Assembly (NCBI RefSeq): GCF_009760905.1
Contig: NZ_VIRW01000008.1
Location: 1-64,000, forward strand
Length of the DNA stretch: 64,000 nucleotides
DNA from: Chitinibacter sp. GC72
Lineage (GTDB): Bacteria > Pseudomonadota > Gammaproteobacteria > Burkholderiales > Chitinibacteraceae
Reading direction: 5' to 3'
Shown here: positions 55,622 through 64,000 of the stretch, piece by piece
Numbering within the stretch: the stretch's first letter is position 1
Layout of the letters: each line of letters begins with the position of its first letter
Translations under genes and position numbers: made by a program
Notes under the pieces: generated by a model
Database searches by the model: none
What the model saw: only the letters and a program-made list of their open reading frames with translations
Told to the model about the DNA's origin: nothing

Positions 55622-55826
55622 ATCCAGCTTCCTCTATCTTGGTTTCCAGCTCTGCGCGGCTGGTTTGCGTGGCGTCGAACACGATGCGTGCTGTGCCGGG
55701 GTTTAAGGTGACGGTGGCACTGTGCACCCCCGCAACCGCTTCCAAAACACGCGTTACCGCAGCCGTACAGCCACCGCAACTCATGCCTTCGATTTTCAAT
55801 TCAATGGTTTCTTCAATTGCTTTCAT
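55605..55826 (-). CDS. copZ: Copper chaperone CopZ
   Basis: A 73-residue HMA-domain protein that carries Cu(I) in the cytosol. The metal site is MSCGGC (about residues 15-20). The typical beta-alpha-beta-beta-alpha-beta fold ends EEAGYDIKP. It overlaps the copA 3' end by 14 bases and the csoR-like gene by 17, so all three are coupled. Confidence 0.92.
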   Translation of the reverse strand: MKAIEETIELKIEGMSCGGCTAAVTRVLEAVAGVHSATVTLNPGTARIVFDATQTSRAELETKIEEAGYDIKP

Positions 55827-58212
55827 CGGATTTCTGCCATTTAAAACGTTTCAGTAACAGGGCATTGCTAATCACCGAGACTGACGACAGCGCCATGGCG
55901 GCACCGGCAATCATCGGGCTCAATAGACCAAAAGCAGCCAGTGGAATGCCCAGAATATTGTAAATAAAAGCGAAAAACAGGTTTTGCCGGATCTTGCGCA
56001 GCGTGGCGCGCGAGAGCGCAATCGCCGCGCTGATATGGGCAATGTCATTGTGCATTAGCGTAATGTCGGCGGTTTCCAGCGCTACGCTGGCGCCGCTTTT
56101 CATTGCAAAGCTGACATCCGCAGCGGCCAGCGCGGGCGCGTCGTTCACGCCATCGCCAGCCATGGCGACACGTTTGCCGGCTTTTTGCAATGCCAGCAAG
56201 GTCTGGTATTTGTCATTAGGCGAGCAGCGGGCGTGAAACTGGCTAATGCCCAGCGCCTTGGCCACGCGTGCGGCGCTGTCCGGATGGTCGCCGGTGAGCA
56301 TCAGCACTTCGACGCCATTCGCTTGCAAGCCCTGAATGGCGGCCAGGCTGCCGGGGCGAAGTTGATCCTGCAACATGAATAATGCTGCAGGCAGGGTATC
56401 GACCGCTAGAGCAATAACAGTATGCCCTTCAGCCTGATACCGGGTTAGTGTATTTTGCAGGCTGGCGACTGTTTCGACCGGAAAAACCCAGTCCGGGCGG
56501 CCAATCTGGAGTTGATGACCGGCCACCGTGCCGCTCAGGCCAAAACCAGCTGTTGACTCAATTTCACTGGCGTCGAGTAAAGGCTGCTTGGCTGATTGCT
56601 GGCTGAGCGCCGCCTGAAAAGCATGCGCCAACGGATGTTGCGAGCTGGCTTCCAAACTGGCGGCCCATAGCAGGATATCTTGTGGCGTGAAAGCTGCCGC
56701 AGCCAAGTATTCGGTGGCGATCAGCTGTGGCTCGCCAAGAGTGAGCGTGCCGGTTTTATCGACAATCAGCGTATCAATATGGCTGCCCAGTTCGAGTGCA
56801 CTGGCGTTGCGAAACAGGATGCCGTGCTGGGCGCCCAGACCTACGCCAACCATGACGGCCGCAGGTGTCGCCAGCCCCAGCGCGCAAGGGCAGGCAATGA
56901 CCAGTACGGCCACTGCGTGGATGATGGCTGTGCTGCCCTCATGTGTCAGCAGATAGGTGGCGATCAGTGTGATCAGCGCAATCAGCAGAATGACAGGCAC
57001 AAAAATGGCCGAGGTGCGATCGGCCAGTTGCTGAATCGGTGCCTTGCTGCCTTGCGCCTGGCTCACTAGATTGACGATCGCTGCCAGCTGAGTCTGGCTG
57101 CCGATGGCGGTGGCGCTAATTTGTGCGCTGCCTGCCAGATTGCGTGTGCCGGCATAAACGGTGTCACCCGGCATTTTGCTGATGCTGAGCGATTCACCGG
57201 TCAGCATGGCTTCGTTCATTTCCACCTGGCCCTGGAGGATTTCACCGTCAATCGGTGCGGTTTCGCCATCGCGCAGTTGCACAATATCACCGGGGAGAAT
57301 CTGCCCAATCGCAAGCGCTACCCACTGACCATCACGCAGCACATTGGCCGTTTGTGGCTGCAGCGCGAGCAAGGCCGACAGTGCGGCACCGGTGCGCTGC
57401 TTGGCGCGTGATTCCAGCCATTTTCCCAGCAAGACCAAGGTAATGACGCTGGCGCTGGCTTCAAAATACAAGATATGCAGGCCGCTGAAGTACGCCCAGG
57501 CGCTGTAGCCCCATGCCGCGCTGGTGCCCAGTGCTACCAGTACGTCCATATTGGCCGCGCCACCGCGTATGGCCAGATATGCGCCACGATAAAACCGCCA
57601 GCCAGCAATAAATTGCACCAGACTGGCGAGGACTAACTGCAGCAGTGGTGACAAAGCGCCATGCTCACCAGCAAGCATCAACAGCATTTCGTACAGAAAC
57701 GGCAAGGTGCAGATCACGGCCAACCAGAGTGTCCATGGGCGCTGCCAGCTTGGTGCTATCTGCGCTGCGCTGGCTTCGCTCACTGCACTGGCCGCGTAGC
57801 CGGCACGGCTAATCACAGCCTGAAAATCGCTCACTGTGAATTGCCCGGCTTTGGCGGTGATGGTGGCGGTTTCGGTGGCGAAATTGACTTGTGCGTGCTC
57901 AATGGGCAATTTGCGCAACTGTTTTTCAATTCGCGTCGCACACGCTGCGCAAGTCATGCCGCTGATCGCGAGCGTGAAATTCTGGGTGGGAATTTGAAAC
58001 CCGGCTTGGTGAATTGCTGCCTGTATTGTTTCAAGTTGCGACGCATCGGCAACAATACTGGCGCGCTCGCTGGCAAAATTGACGCTGGCTTGTACGCCAT
58101 CAAGGCGGTTGAGTACTTTTTCCAGCCTGTTTGCGCAGGCAGCACAAGTCATGCCTTCGATAGGTATATCGAGGTGTTCATGATTGGAGGCGGTGTGTGC
58201 ATGAGTACCCAT
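55813..58212 (-). CDS. copA: Copper-exporting P-type ATPase
   Basis: A 799-residue P1B ATPase that expels Cu(I). Two N-terminal HMA domains have GMTCAACA (about residues 20 and 87). Eight helices follow; the transport site CPC is in VIACPCALGLATPAA. Catalytic Asp is in DKTGTLT, with SQHPLAHAF, LTGDHPDSA and MAGDGVNDAPAL after it. I chose the ATG at 58210-58212 (MGTHAHTASN). A longer GTG frame would run through the operators. A CsoR-like palindrome overlaps the chosen ATG and another lies 26 bases upstream. Confidence 0.93.
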   Translation of the reverse strand: MGTHAHTASNHEHLDIPIEGMTCAACANRLEKVLNRLDGVQASVNFASERASIVADASQLETIQAAIHQAGFQIPTQNFTLAISGMTCAACATRIEKQLRKLPIEHAQVNFATETATITAKAGQFTVSDFQAVISRAGYAASAVSEASAAQIAPSWQRPWTLWLAVICTLPFLYEMLLMLAGEHGALSPLLQLVLASLVQFIAGWRFYRGAYLAIRGGAANMDVLVALGTSAAWGYSAWAYFSGLHILYFEASASVITLVLLGKWLESRAKQRTGAALSALLALQPQTANVLRDGQWVALAIGQILPGDIVQLRDGETAPIDGEILQGQVEMNEAMLTGESLSISKMPGDTVYAGTRNLAGSAQISATAIGSQTQLAAIVNLVSQAQGSKAPIQQLADRTSAIFVPVILLIALITLIATYLLTHEGSTAIIHAVAVLVIACPCALGLATPAAVMVGVGLGAQHGILFRNASALELGSHIDTLIVDKTGTLTLGEPQLIATEYLAAAAFTPQDILLWAASLEASSQHPLAHAFQAALSQQSAKQPLLDASEIESTAGFGLSGTVAGHQLQIGRPDWVFPVETVASLQNTLTRYQAEGHTVIALAVDTLPAALFMLQDQLRPGSLAAIQGLQANGVEVLMLTGDHPDSAARVAKALGISQFHARCSPNDKYQTLLALQKAGKRVAMAGDGVNDAPALAAADVSFAMKSGASVALETADITLMHNDIAHISAAIALSRATLRKIRQNLFFAFIYNILGIPLAAFGLLSPMIAGAAMALSSVSVISNALLLKRFKWQKSDESN

Positions 58213-58219
58213 AGGGGTA
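58206..58219. promoter_or_regulatory. CsoR-like operator 1 overlapping the copA start
   Basis: TACCC-ATA-GGGGTA palindrome containing the copA ATG (58210-58212). The TACCC/GGGTA form fits operators of the CsoR family. Confidence 0.55.
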
Positions 58220-58237
58220 TGGTAGCCACAATACCCA

Positions 58238-58254
58238 ATACCCGCAAGGGGTAT
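58238..58254. promoter_or_regulatory. CsoR-like operator 2 upstream of copA
   Basis: ATACCC-GCAA-GGGGTAT palindrome, about 26 bases upstream of the copA start and centred about 33 bases from operator 1, roughly three helical turns. Likely binding site for the regulator encoded at the end of the operon. Confidence 0.6.
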
Positions 58255-58496
58255 TTGAGCGTGGCCAAAGCGATACACAATTGATCAAAAAGGCTGGGTC
58301 AGCAGCTTGAATCGCATCGCGGCTGTCTGCTGGCTTGTTAATTTTTACAGGAAAATGAATCGGAAAAAGCTAAGCAAAATATGTGTCGTTTTGCCTATGG
58401 CGTCTATCAGTGAATGCTTGTTTCCTTACAGTCTAGCGTTTATGCTGACCAAAGACGTTTCAACCGGTTCAGTAAAAATTGGGTAATCAATTCGTG

Positions 58497-60914
58497 ATGG
58501 TTTCTTTTTTTCAGCGCATCGGGCAGTTCTATAGCGCTAATCGCCTAGCCTGGCACTTGATTATTGCAGTTTTTCTGACCGGTCTGGTGGTGACGGTGGC
58601 GATGACTTTGTTTTTGCTCAAGCATGAATACGATCGCAGCCTGGCGCAAACGCAATCCGATTTGCAAACACTGGGCAAAAGCGCCACGCCGCAGCTGGCC
58701 AGCAATTTGTGGCTGGTCAATACCGATGCCATTCATGGCCAGCTCAACTCCTTGCTGCAAACGCGCGTTGTGCAGCATGTGCTGTTGATTGAAAGCGATG
58801 GCCAGCAATACAGCGCGGGCCCTTCGCTTGAATCCGATAGCAATAAAGTGACCAAGATCTTTCCGGTGGTCTATCTGCATCCGCTGACCAATAAGCAGGT
58901 AGTGCTTGGGCAATTGCAAATTAGCACTACGCTGTCTGAAGTCGAATCACGCCTCTATGCCCAGTTTTTGCGCCTGCTGATTTTGCAGGGTTTGGGAATG
59001 GCGACGGCGGCTATTTTCTTCCTGATTCTGTACCATCGGCTGATTGCCCGCCATCTGAGCCATATTGCCGAATACACGCGGCGTTTTAATTACCAGCAAT
59101 TATCCGAGCCCTTGCATTTATTTCGCCGCAGCAATAAACCCGACGAGATGCAGACTCTGGTCGATGCGATCAATGAAATGCGTCGCAATATCCGGCGTGG
59201 TCACGAGGAGCGCGAAGAGGCAAGGCGGGCTTTGTATGTGGAAAAAGAGCTGGCCGAGGTAACGCTGATTTCCATTACCGACGCCATTTTAACCACCGAC
59301 AGCGATTTCAAAATCAAGTTGATCAACCCGGCGGCCGAGGCTCTCACCGGCTGGAATACGGCTGATGCGCGCGGGCGCGAGGTGGCCGATCTGCTGTGTC
59401 TGGGCGGCGATCTGACGCCGGAAGAGTTGCAAAGCACCTTGCTCAGGGCGCGTGATAATCTCAAGGCGCAAGACGGGCAGAAAGCCATGCTGCTCAATCG
59501 CGAAGGCGCCAAGCTGAATGTGGAATACGCCGTCGCACCGATTTCCGACCAGGATGGCCATGTGGTCGGCTTGGTGCTGGTATTGCACGATGTGACCGAA
59601 TCGCAAGCCTTGACCGAAAAGCTGGCTTATCAGGCCGAACACGATTACCTGACTGGGCTAACCAACCGCCGTGGTTTTGAAAACGCACTGAATCTGGCGC
59701 ATCAGCAGGTGCTGTCGGGCGGTGAGCCCCAGGTGTTGATGCTGCTGGATCTGGATCAATTCAAGCTGGTTAATGATACTTGCGGGCATCTGGCTGGTGA
59801 CGAGCTGCTGCGGCACGTGACCTCACTCCTGCAGGGTTTGATGCTGCCGGGACGTTCGGTTTTGGGGCGTCTGGGAGGCGACGAGTTTGGCGTTTTGCTC
59901 TCGAATGTCACCAACGCTGAAGCCCAGATGCTGGCCGAGCGTATTTTGCACGCGCTGGCCCAATTCCGCTTTGTCTGGCAGGACCGGCCGCATGGTGTGA
60001 CGGTGAGTATTGGTCTGGTCAAGCTCGACCAGCGGTGTGCAACGCCGCAAGAAGCCATGAGTCAGGCCGATGTCGCTTGCTTTGCCGCCAAAGATGGCGG
60101 GCGCAATCAGTTAAGCTGGTACAGCAGCGAAGATCAGGATTTGCAGGAGCGGCATAATGAAATCCAACTGCTGGCAACTTTAAAAGAAGCGATTGAGCAA
60201 AATCGTTTCCAGCTGTATTGCCAGGCGATTGTGCCAATGAATTCGCACACTAGCGAAGTGCATCATCTGGAAATTCTGCTGCGGCTGGTCGATGGTGCTG
60301 GCAGGGTGATTGCGCCGGGCGCCTTTATTCCGGCTGCCGAGCGCTTTGACATGATGGCGCAGGTTGATAAATGGGTGGTCGAAAATAGCATCGAGTACCT
60401 CGCGCAGTGCCAGCAGGCCAAGCAGCCACTGCCGCATATTGCGATTAATTTATCGGGTAAATCGCTGAATAAGCAGACATTGGCGTTTATTTTGCAGCAG
60501 CTGGACCGCACTCAGGTGCCGCCTTATACGATCTGCTTTGAAATTACCGAAACGGCAGCGATTTCCAATCTGAAAGAATCGTCGATGTTTATCGAAACCT
60601 TGCGCACCCGTGGCTGCAAATTTGCGCTGGATGATTTTGGCAGCGGTTTTTCATCGTTCAATTATCTGAAAACCTTGCCGGTGGATTTTCTGAAAATTGA
60701 CGGCAGCTTGGTAACTGATATCGCCGAGGACAAGGTTAGCCGCCAGATGGTGATTGCCGTAAACGACATTGCGCACAGTCTGGGCTGCCGCACCATTGCC
60801 GAATTTGTTGAAGATGAAAGCATTCTGGCCGAGCTGACTGCGATTGGGGTCGATTATGCGCAGGGCTATTACTTTGGCAAGCCCCAGCCCCTGCCGGTGA
60901 TTGCTACAGCTTGA
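58497..60914 (+). CDS. Membrane-bound PAS-GGDEF-EAL cyclic-di-GMP protein
   Basis: An 805-residue sensor. Two membrane helices (about residues 17-42 and 158-182) flank a periplasmic domain. HAMP (about 183-235), PAS (about 260-370, SITDAILTTDSDFKIKLINP) and GGDEF (GRLGGDEF, about residue 460) follow. The EAL domain begins about residue 590, with the signature changed to EIL; the other EAL motifs are intact (NLSGKSL, EITETA, DDFGSGFSS, YAQGYYFGKP). No RxxD inhibitory site lies before GGDEF. I chose ATG 58497; a TTG at 58479 is possible. It could be a synthase, hydrolase or both. Confidence 0.9.
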   Translation: MVSFFQRIGQFYSANRLAWHLIIAVFLTGLVVTVAMTLFLLKHEYDRSLAQTQSDLQTLGKSATPQLASNLWLVNTDAIHGQLNSLLQTRVVQHVLLIESDGQQYSAGPSLESDSNKVTKIFPVVYLHPLTNKQVVLGQLQISTTLSEVESRLYAQFLRLLILQGLGMATAAIFFLILYHRLIARHLSHIAEYTRRFNYQQLSEPLHLFRRSNKPDEMQTLVDAINEMRRNIRRGHEEREEARRALYVEKELAEVTLISITDAILTTDSDFKIKLINPAAEALTGWNTADARGREVADLLCLGGDLTPEELQSTLLRARDNLKAQDGQKAMLLNREGAKLNVEYAVAPISDQDGHVVGLVLVLHDVTESQALTEKLAYQAEHDYLTGLTNRRGFENALNLAHQQVLSGGEPQVLMLLDLDQFKLVNDTCGHLAGDELLRHVTSLLQGLMLPGRSVLGRLGGDEFGVLLSNVTNAEAQMLAERILHALAQFRFVWQDRPHGVTVSIGLVKLDQRCATPQEAMSQADVACFAAKDGGRNQLSWYSSEDQDLQERHNEIQLLATLKEAIEQNRFQLYCQAIVPMNSHTSEVHHLEILLRLVDGAGRVIAPGAFIPAAERFDMMAQVDKWVVENSIEYLAQCQQAKQPLPHIAINLSGKSLNKQTLAFILQQLDRTQVPPYTICFEITETAAISNLKESSMFIETLRTRGCKFALDDFGSGFSSFNYLKTLPVDFLKIDGSLVTDIAEDKVSRQMVIAVNDIAHSLGCRTIAEFVEDESILAELTAIGVDYAQGYYFGKPQPLPVIATA

Positions 60915-60941
60915 TCGCGCTGATCAAAGCATGTAGTGGTG

Positions 60942-60990
60942 GGGTATTGTCATGTAGCTCGCTTCTATATTGCGCTACAGGGTAATACCC
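60942..60990. repeat. 49-bp palindromic element A, copy 8
   Basis: From GGGTATTGTCATGTAGC to GCTACAGGGTAATACCC, 49 bases, with a well-paired GTAGC/GCTAC inner stem. It lies between the convergent GGDEF-EAL and dnaE genes. Confidence 0.82.
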
Positions 60991-61016
60991 CATCATTGAT
61001 TCTGGTCGATAACGCT

Positions 61017-61041
61017 GAGTCGGTGATTATGTAACCGACTC
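61017..61041 (-). repeat. Hairpin at the end of dnaE
   Basis: GAGTCGGT / ACCGACTC perfect 8-bp stem with a 9-base loop, overlapping the last base of the dnaE stop codon on the minus strand. It has no T tract and is a weak terminator candidate. Confidence 0.4.
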
Positions 61042-64000
61042 TAGAATTTTACCTCTACTGCACTGGCGTCCAGCGCCGCTTTCAAATCGCTGATTAACTC
61101 GTCGCGCAATAATACCCGCCATTGATGACCCAGCCTGACCATGCAGCTGGCCAGCTCGTTCTGGTATTGCACTTCGACCGCGCAGCCTTCCTCGCTGCAG
61201 TGGGCTGACAGCAGTGATTTGAGTTTGTCAGCGTCGTTCATCGTGCCCAGATTCAATTTCAGCGCGCGGGCAAAGTGGCTGCGGGTCTCGGCAATGTCAA
61301 AAACCCGCTCGGCGACAATGCGCTGGCCGCCAGAAAAACGGTCTTCCGATACCTTGGCCTCAACCACAATCAGCGCATCGTCCTTGACCTTGGTGCGGTT
61401 GGCTTCGAATACATCGGAAAACAGTGCGACTTCGACCTTGCCATTGCCATCGTCCAGCTGCACAAAGCCCATGCGACCACGCTCGCCGTTTTTCACGCGC
61501 ATCCCCGCTACGATACCGGCGATAAACTGGGGTTCGCGCTGGTTTTGCAGCCGGTCAAGCCGGGTTTTGATCAGCCCTTTGATGGCTTTGGCGTGAGCAT
61601 CAAACGGATGGCCCGACAGGTAGAAACCAATCGCAGTTTTTTCCTCAGCGAGTTGGACTTTATCATCCCAGCGCGGCGCTGCTATGGTTTCAAATTGTGG
61701 TGCTGCTGCCGGCTCCAGCATATCAAACAGGCTGATCTGATTGGCATTGGCGTTGGCGGCTTCGGCCACCGCCATCGCTTGCTCGACATTGGCCATCAGC
61801 CGGGCGCGATGATCGTCGATGGCATCAAATGCACCGCCACGAATCAATGCTTCCAGAACACGTTTATTGACTTCCTTTTTATCCGTGCGGCTGCACAGAT
61901 CATAAATCGACGTGAACGGGCCGTTCTTCTCGCGCTCGGCGACGATCATATTGACCGCGCCTTCACCCACGCCCTTGATGGCGCCGAGCGCATAGCGGAT
62001 TTGCCGTTTGCCAACCGGGACAAAGCGGTAAAAGCTCTGATTGACATCAGGCGGCAGGATTTCGAGTTTGTTTTTCTCGATGCAATCGTCAAAAAACACT
62101 TTGAGCTGGTCGGTGTTATCGAGCTCGGACGACATCGTTGCCGCCATAAAGGCCGCAGTATGATGGGCCTTTAGCCATGCCGTATGATATGAGACGACTG
62201 CATAGGCGGCCGTATGCGACTTGTTAAAGCCGTACTCGGCAAACTTGGTCATCAAGTCAAACAACTGCTCGGCCAGCGCCGGATCGTAACCCTTTTTGGC
62301 GGCACCTTCGGCAATTGTCGCGCGGTGTTTGGCCATTTCTTCGGGCTTTTTCTTACCCATCGCTCGGCGCAACATATCGGCACCGCCGAGCGTGTAGCCG
62401 CCGATAATCTGTGAAATCTGCATTACCTGCTCTTGATACACGATGACGCCGTACGTTGGCTCCAGGCACTTCTCAAGATCAGGGTGGAAGTAATCAGGCT
62501 GCTCGATGCCTTTTTTCCGGTTGATAAAGGTATCGACCATGCCTGAGCCGAGTGGACCCGGACGATACAGCGCCAAAACGGCGATAATGTCTTCAAACCG
62601 GTCGGGTGCGAGCTTTTCAAGCAAGCGTTTCATACCGTCCGACTCGACCTGGAATACGCCAGTCGTATTGGCATCGCGGAACACCTGATACGCAGCCTGA
62701 TCGTCAAAGCCCAGGCTCATTAGATCAAGGTATTCACCAGTCTGGTTTTTGATGTACTGCAGCGCCAGCTCGATAATCGTTAGATTTCGCAAGCCCAAGA
62801 AGTCGAATTTCACCAGACCGACTGATTCAACGTCGTCTTTATCGAGCATCGAAACAGGAGACGAATCCTCGCCAGAGGCCTGGTATACCGGGCAGAAGTC
62901 CGTAATCTGCCCCGGAGCGATCAATACCCCCCCCGCGTGCATGCCGATATTGCGGGTTAGGCCTTCGAGTGTTTTGGCCAGATCCCAAAGTTCGCGCAAT
63001 TCTTCCTCACGCTCGATGCGCTCGGCCAATTCAGGCACCATTTCTACCGCATCATCCAGGCTGTATTGCTTGCCCGGCGCGGCCGGGATCAGCTTGGAGA
63101 CGCCATCGCAGAACATATACGGCAAATCAAGCACGCGGCCGACGTCGCGGACGACGGCTTTGGCGGCCATCGTGCCAAAAGTGGCAATCTGGCTAACGGC
63201 TTCGGCGCCGTATTTTTCGCGAACATACTCGATCACACGCCAGCGGTTTTCTTGGCAGAAGTCGATGTCAAAGTCCGGCATCGAAACGCGTTCCGGGTTC
63301 AGGAAACGCTCGAACAGCAGGGCATAGGCAGTGGGGTCAATGTCGGTAATACCAAGGCTATATGCGACGAGCGAACCCGCACCCGAGCCACGACCGGGGC
63401 CGACCGGGCAGCCGTTGACCTTGCCCCAGGCGATGAAGTCGGCAACGATCAGGAAGTAGCCGGGAAACCCCATCTGCACGATGGTATCGGTTTCAAATTT
63501 CAGCCGTTCGTAATAGCGGGGGCGTTCAGCCTCGCGTGCAGCTTCATCGGGGTATAGCTGCGCAAGGCGCATCTCCAGGCCGCGTTTGGCCTCATACACC
63601 AGAAAATCATCCAGCGTCATGCCATCCGGCGTTGGAAACAGCGGTAGATAGTTTTTGCCCAACACAATCGATAAATTGCAGCATTGCGCAATGGTGACTG
63701 TATTGGTGAGCGCTTCAGGCAGATCGGAAAACAATTCCTGCATCTCGGCCATCGATTTGAAATATTGCTCTTCGGTAAATCGCTTGGGACGGCGTTTGTC
63801 GGCCATTACGAAGCCTTCGGCAATGCAGGTACGGGCTTCGTGGGCTTTAAAGTCTTCGCGATTCATAAATTGAATCGGGTGTGTGGCTACGACCGGCAGA
63901 TTCAGCTGCTCGGCAAGATCCAGATGGCCTTGCAGGCTTTTCTCGCTGCTGGCGCTGCCGGTGCGCTGGAGTTCCAGGTAGAAAGTGTCGGGGAACAGGC
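61041..64000 (-). CDS. dnaE: DNA polymerase III subunit alpha (5' end beyond window)
   Basis: The replicative polymerase catalytic subunit. About 986 codons are visible and the frame stays open to the right edge. There it reads LELQRTGSAS..., then PVVATHPIQFMNREDFKAHE, part of the PHP domain. The first internal ATG (63866) is therefore not the true start. Catalytic aspartates are in MPDFDIDFC. The gene continues through the finger domain (ALYRPGPLGSGMVD), the helix-hairpin-helix, the OB fold and the tau-binding C-terminus (ALDASAVEVKF). Confidence 0.97.
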   Translation of the reverse strand, partial: LFPDTFYLELQRTGSASSEKSLQGHLDLAEQLNLPVVATHPIQFMNREDFKAHEARTCIAEGFVMADKRRPKRFTEEQYFKSMAEMQELFSDLPEALTNTVTIAQCCNLSIVLGKNYLPLFPTPDGMTLDDFLVYEAKRGLEMRLAQLYPDEAAREAERPRYYERLKFETDTIVQMGFPGYFLIVADFIAWGKVNGCPVGPGRGSGAGSLVAYSLGITDIDPTAYALLFERFLNPERVSMPDFDIDFCQENRWRVIEYVREKYGAEAVSQIATFGTMAAKAVVRDVGRVLDLPYMFCDGVSKLIPAAPGKQYSLDDAVEMVPELAERIEREEELRELWDLAKTLEGLTRNIGMHAGGVLIAPGQITDFCPVYQASGEDSSPVSMLDKDDVESVGLVKFDFLGLRNLTIIELALQYIKNQTGEYLDLMSLGFDDQAAYQVFRDANTTGVFQVESDGMKRLLEKLAPDRFEDIIAVLALYRPGPLGSGMVDTFINRKKGIEQPDYFHPDLEKCLEPTYGVIVYQEQVMQISQIIGGYTLGGADMLRRAMGKKKPEEMAKHRATIAEGAAKKGYDPALAEQLFDLMTKFAEYGFNKSHTAAYAVVSYHTAWLKAHHTAAFMAATMSSELDNTDQLKVFFDDCIEKNKLEILPPDVNQSFYRFVPVGKRQIRYALGAIKGVGEGAVNMIVAEREKNGPFTSIYDLCSRTDKKEVNKRVLEALIRGGAFDAIDDHRARLMANVEQAMAVAEAANANANQISLFDMLEPAAAPQFETIAAPRWDDKVQLAEEKTAIGFYLSGHPFDAHAKAIKGLIKTRLDRLQNQREPQFIAGIVAGMRVKNGERGRMGFVQLDDGNGKVEVALFSDVFEANRTKVKDDALIVVEAKVSEDRFSGGQRIVAERVFDIAETRSHFARALKLNLGTMNDADKLKSLLSAHCSEEGCAVEVQYQNELASCMVRLGHQWRVLLRDELISDLKAALDASAVEVKF

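Overview
The window is a 64 kb piece of a betaproteobacterial chromosome, most likely from the Neisseriales (Chitinibacter/Deefgea/Iodobacter-like). This is inferred from gene content and order: sspA-sspB beside petABC, a kdsD-kdsC-lptCAB-rpoN-hpf-ptsN-hprK-rapZ block, gram-negative asd, lolD with a single permease, tamA-tamB, and a bc1 complex whose Qo motif reads PVWY. Almost everything is core housekeeping DNA. No tRNA, rRNA, CRISPR array or prophage was seen. The only mobile-element coding sequence is the 3' end of an IS481-type transposase at the left edge.

Layout. 1-6.2 kb: transposase remnant, then leuS-lptE-holA-rng on the minus strand. 6.4-7.8 kb: orphan type IV pilin-like gene and hda. 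8-12.7 kb: purM, purN, a DUF3108 envelope protein and an RsmB-type rRNA methyltransferase. 12.7-16.9 kb: sspB, sspA and the cytochrome bc1 genes petABC. 17-21.6 kb: lipoprotein, Nif3-like protein, DegS-like protease, KefB-like antiporter. 21.7-30.9 kb: KDO synthesis, LPS transport, sigma-54, nitrogen-PTS, HPr kinase, RapZ, a NusG-II/Gx-transporter pair and ubiX. 31-37.3 kb: MATE pump, two unknown small proteins, dtd, asd, lolD and lolC/F. 37.7-46.3 kb: a fatty-acid beta-oxidation locus (PsrA-like TetR regulator, FadE, FadL, HAD-ECH fusion, thiolase). 46.4-53.2 kb: chalcone-isomerase-like protein, an AT-rich region with a 30-residue small ORF, tamA and tamB. 53.3-64 kb: comF, bioB, a copper operon (copA-copZ-csoR-like), a GGDEF/EAL protein and dnaE running off the right edge.

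Common themes are the envelope (LPS synthesis and Lpt bridge, lipoprotein export by Lol, TamAB, LptE, DegS) and energy metabolism (bc1, beta-oxidation, UbiX).

The least explained material is non-coding. There is a family of eight imperfect palindromes, each exactly 49 bp from GGGTAT to ATACCC, spread through intergenic gaps. A second, 105 bp repeat occurs as two inverted copies 46 kb apart. A 121 bp imperfect palindrome separates two fad genes. A 30-codon ORF with strong ribosome-binding site and terminator sits among TAGT-rich repeats. The copper-operon CsoR homologue lacks two of the three canonical Cu(I) ligands, although two CsoR-like operators are visible upstream of copA.
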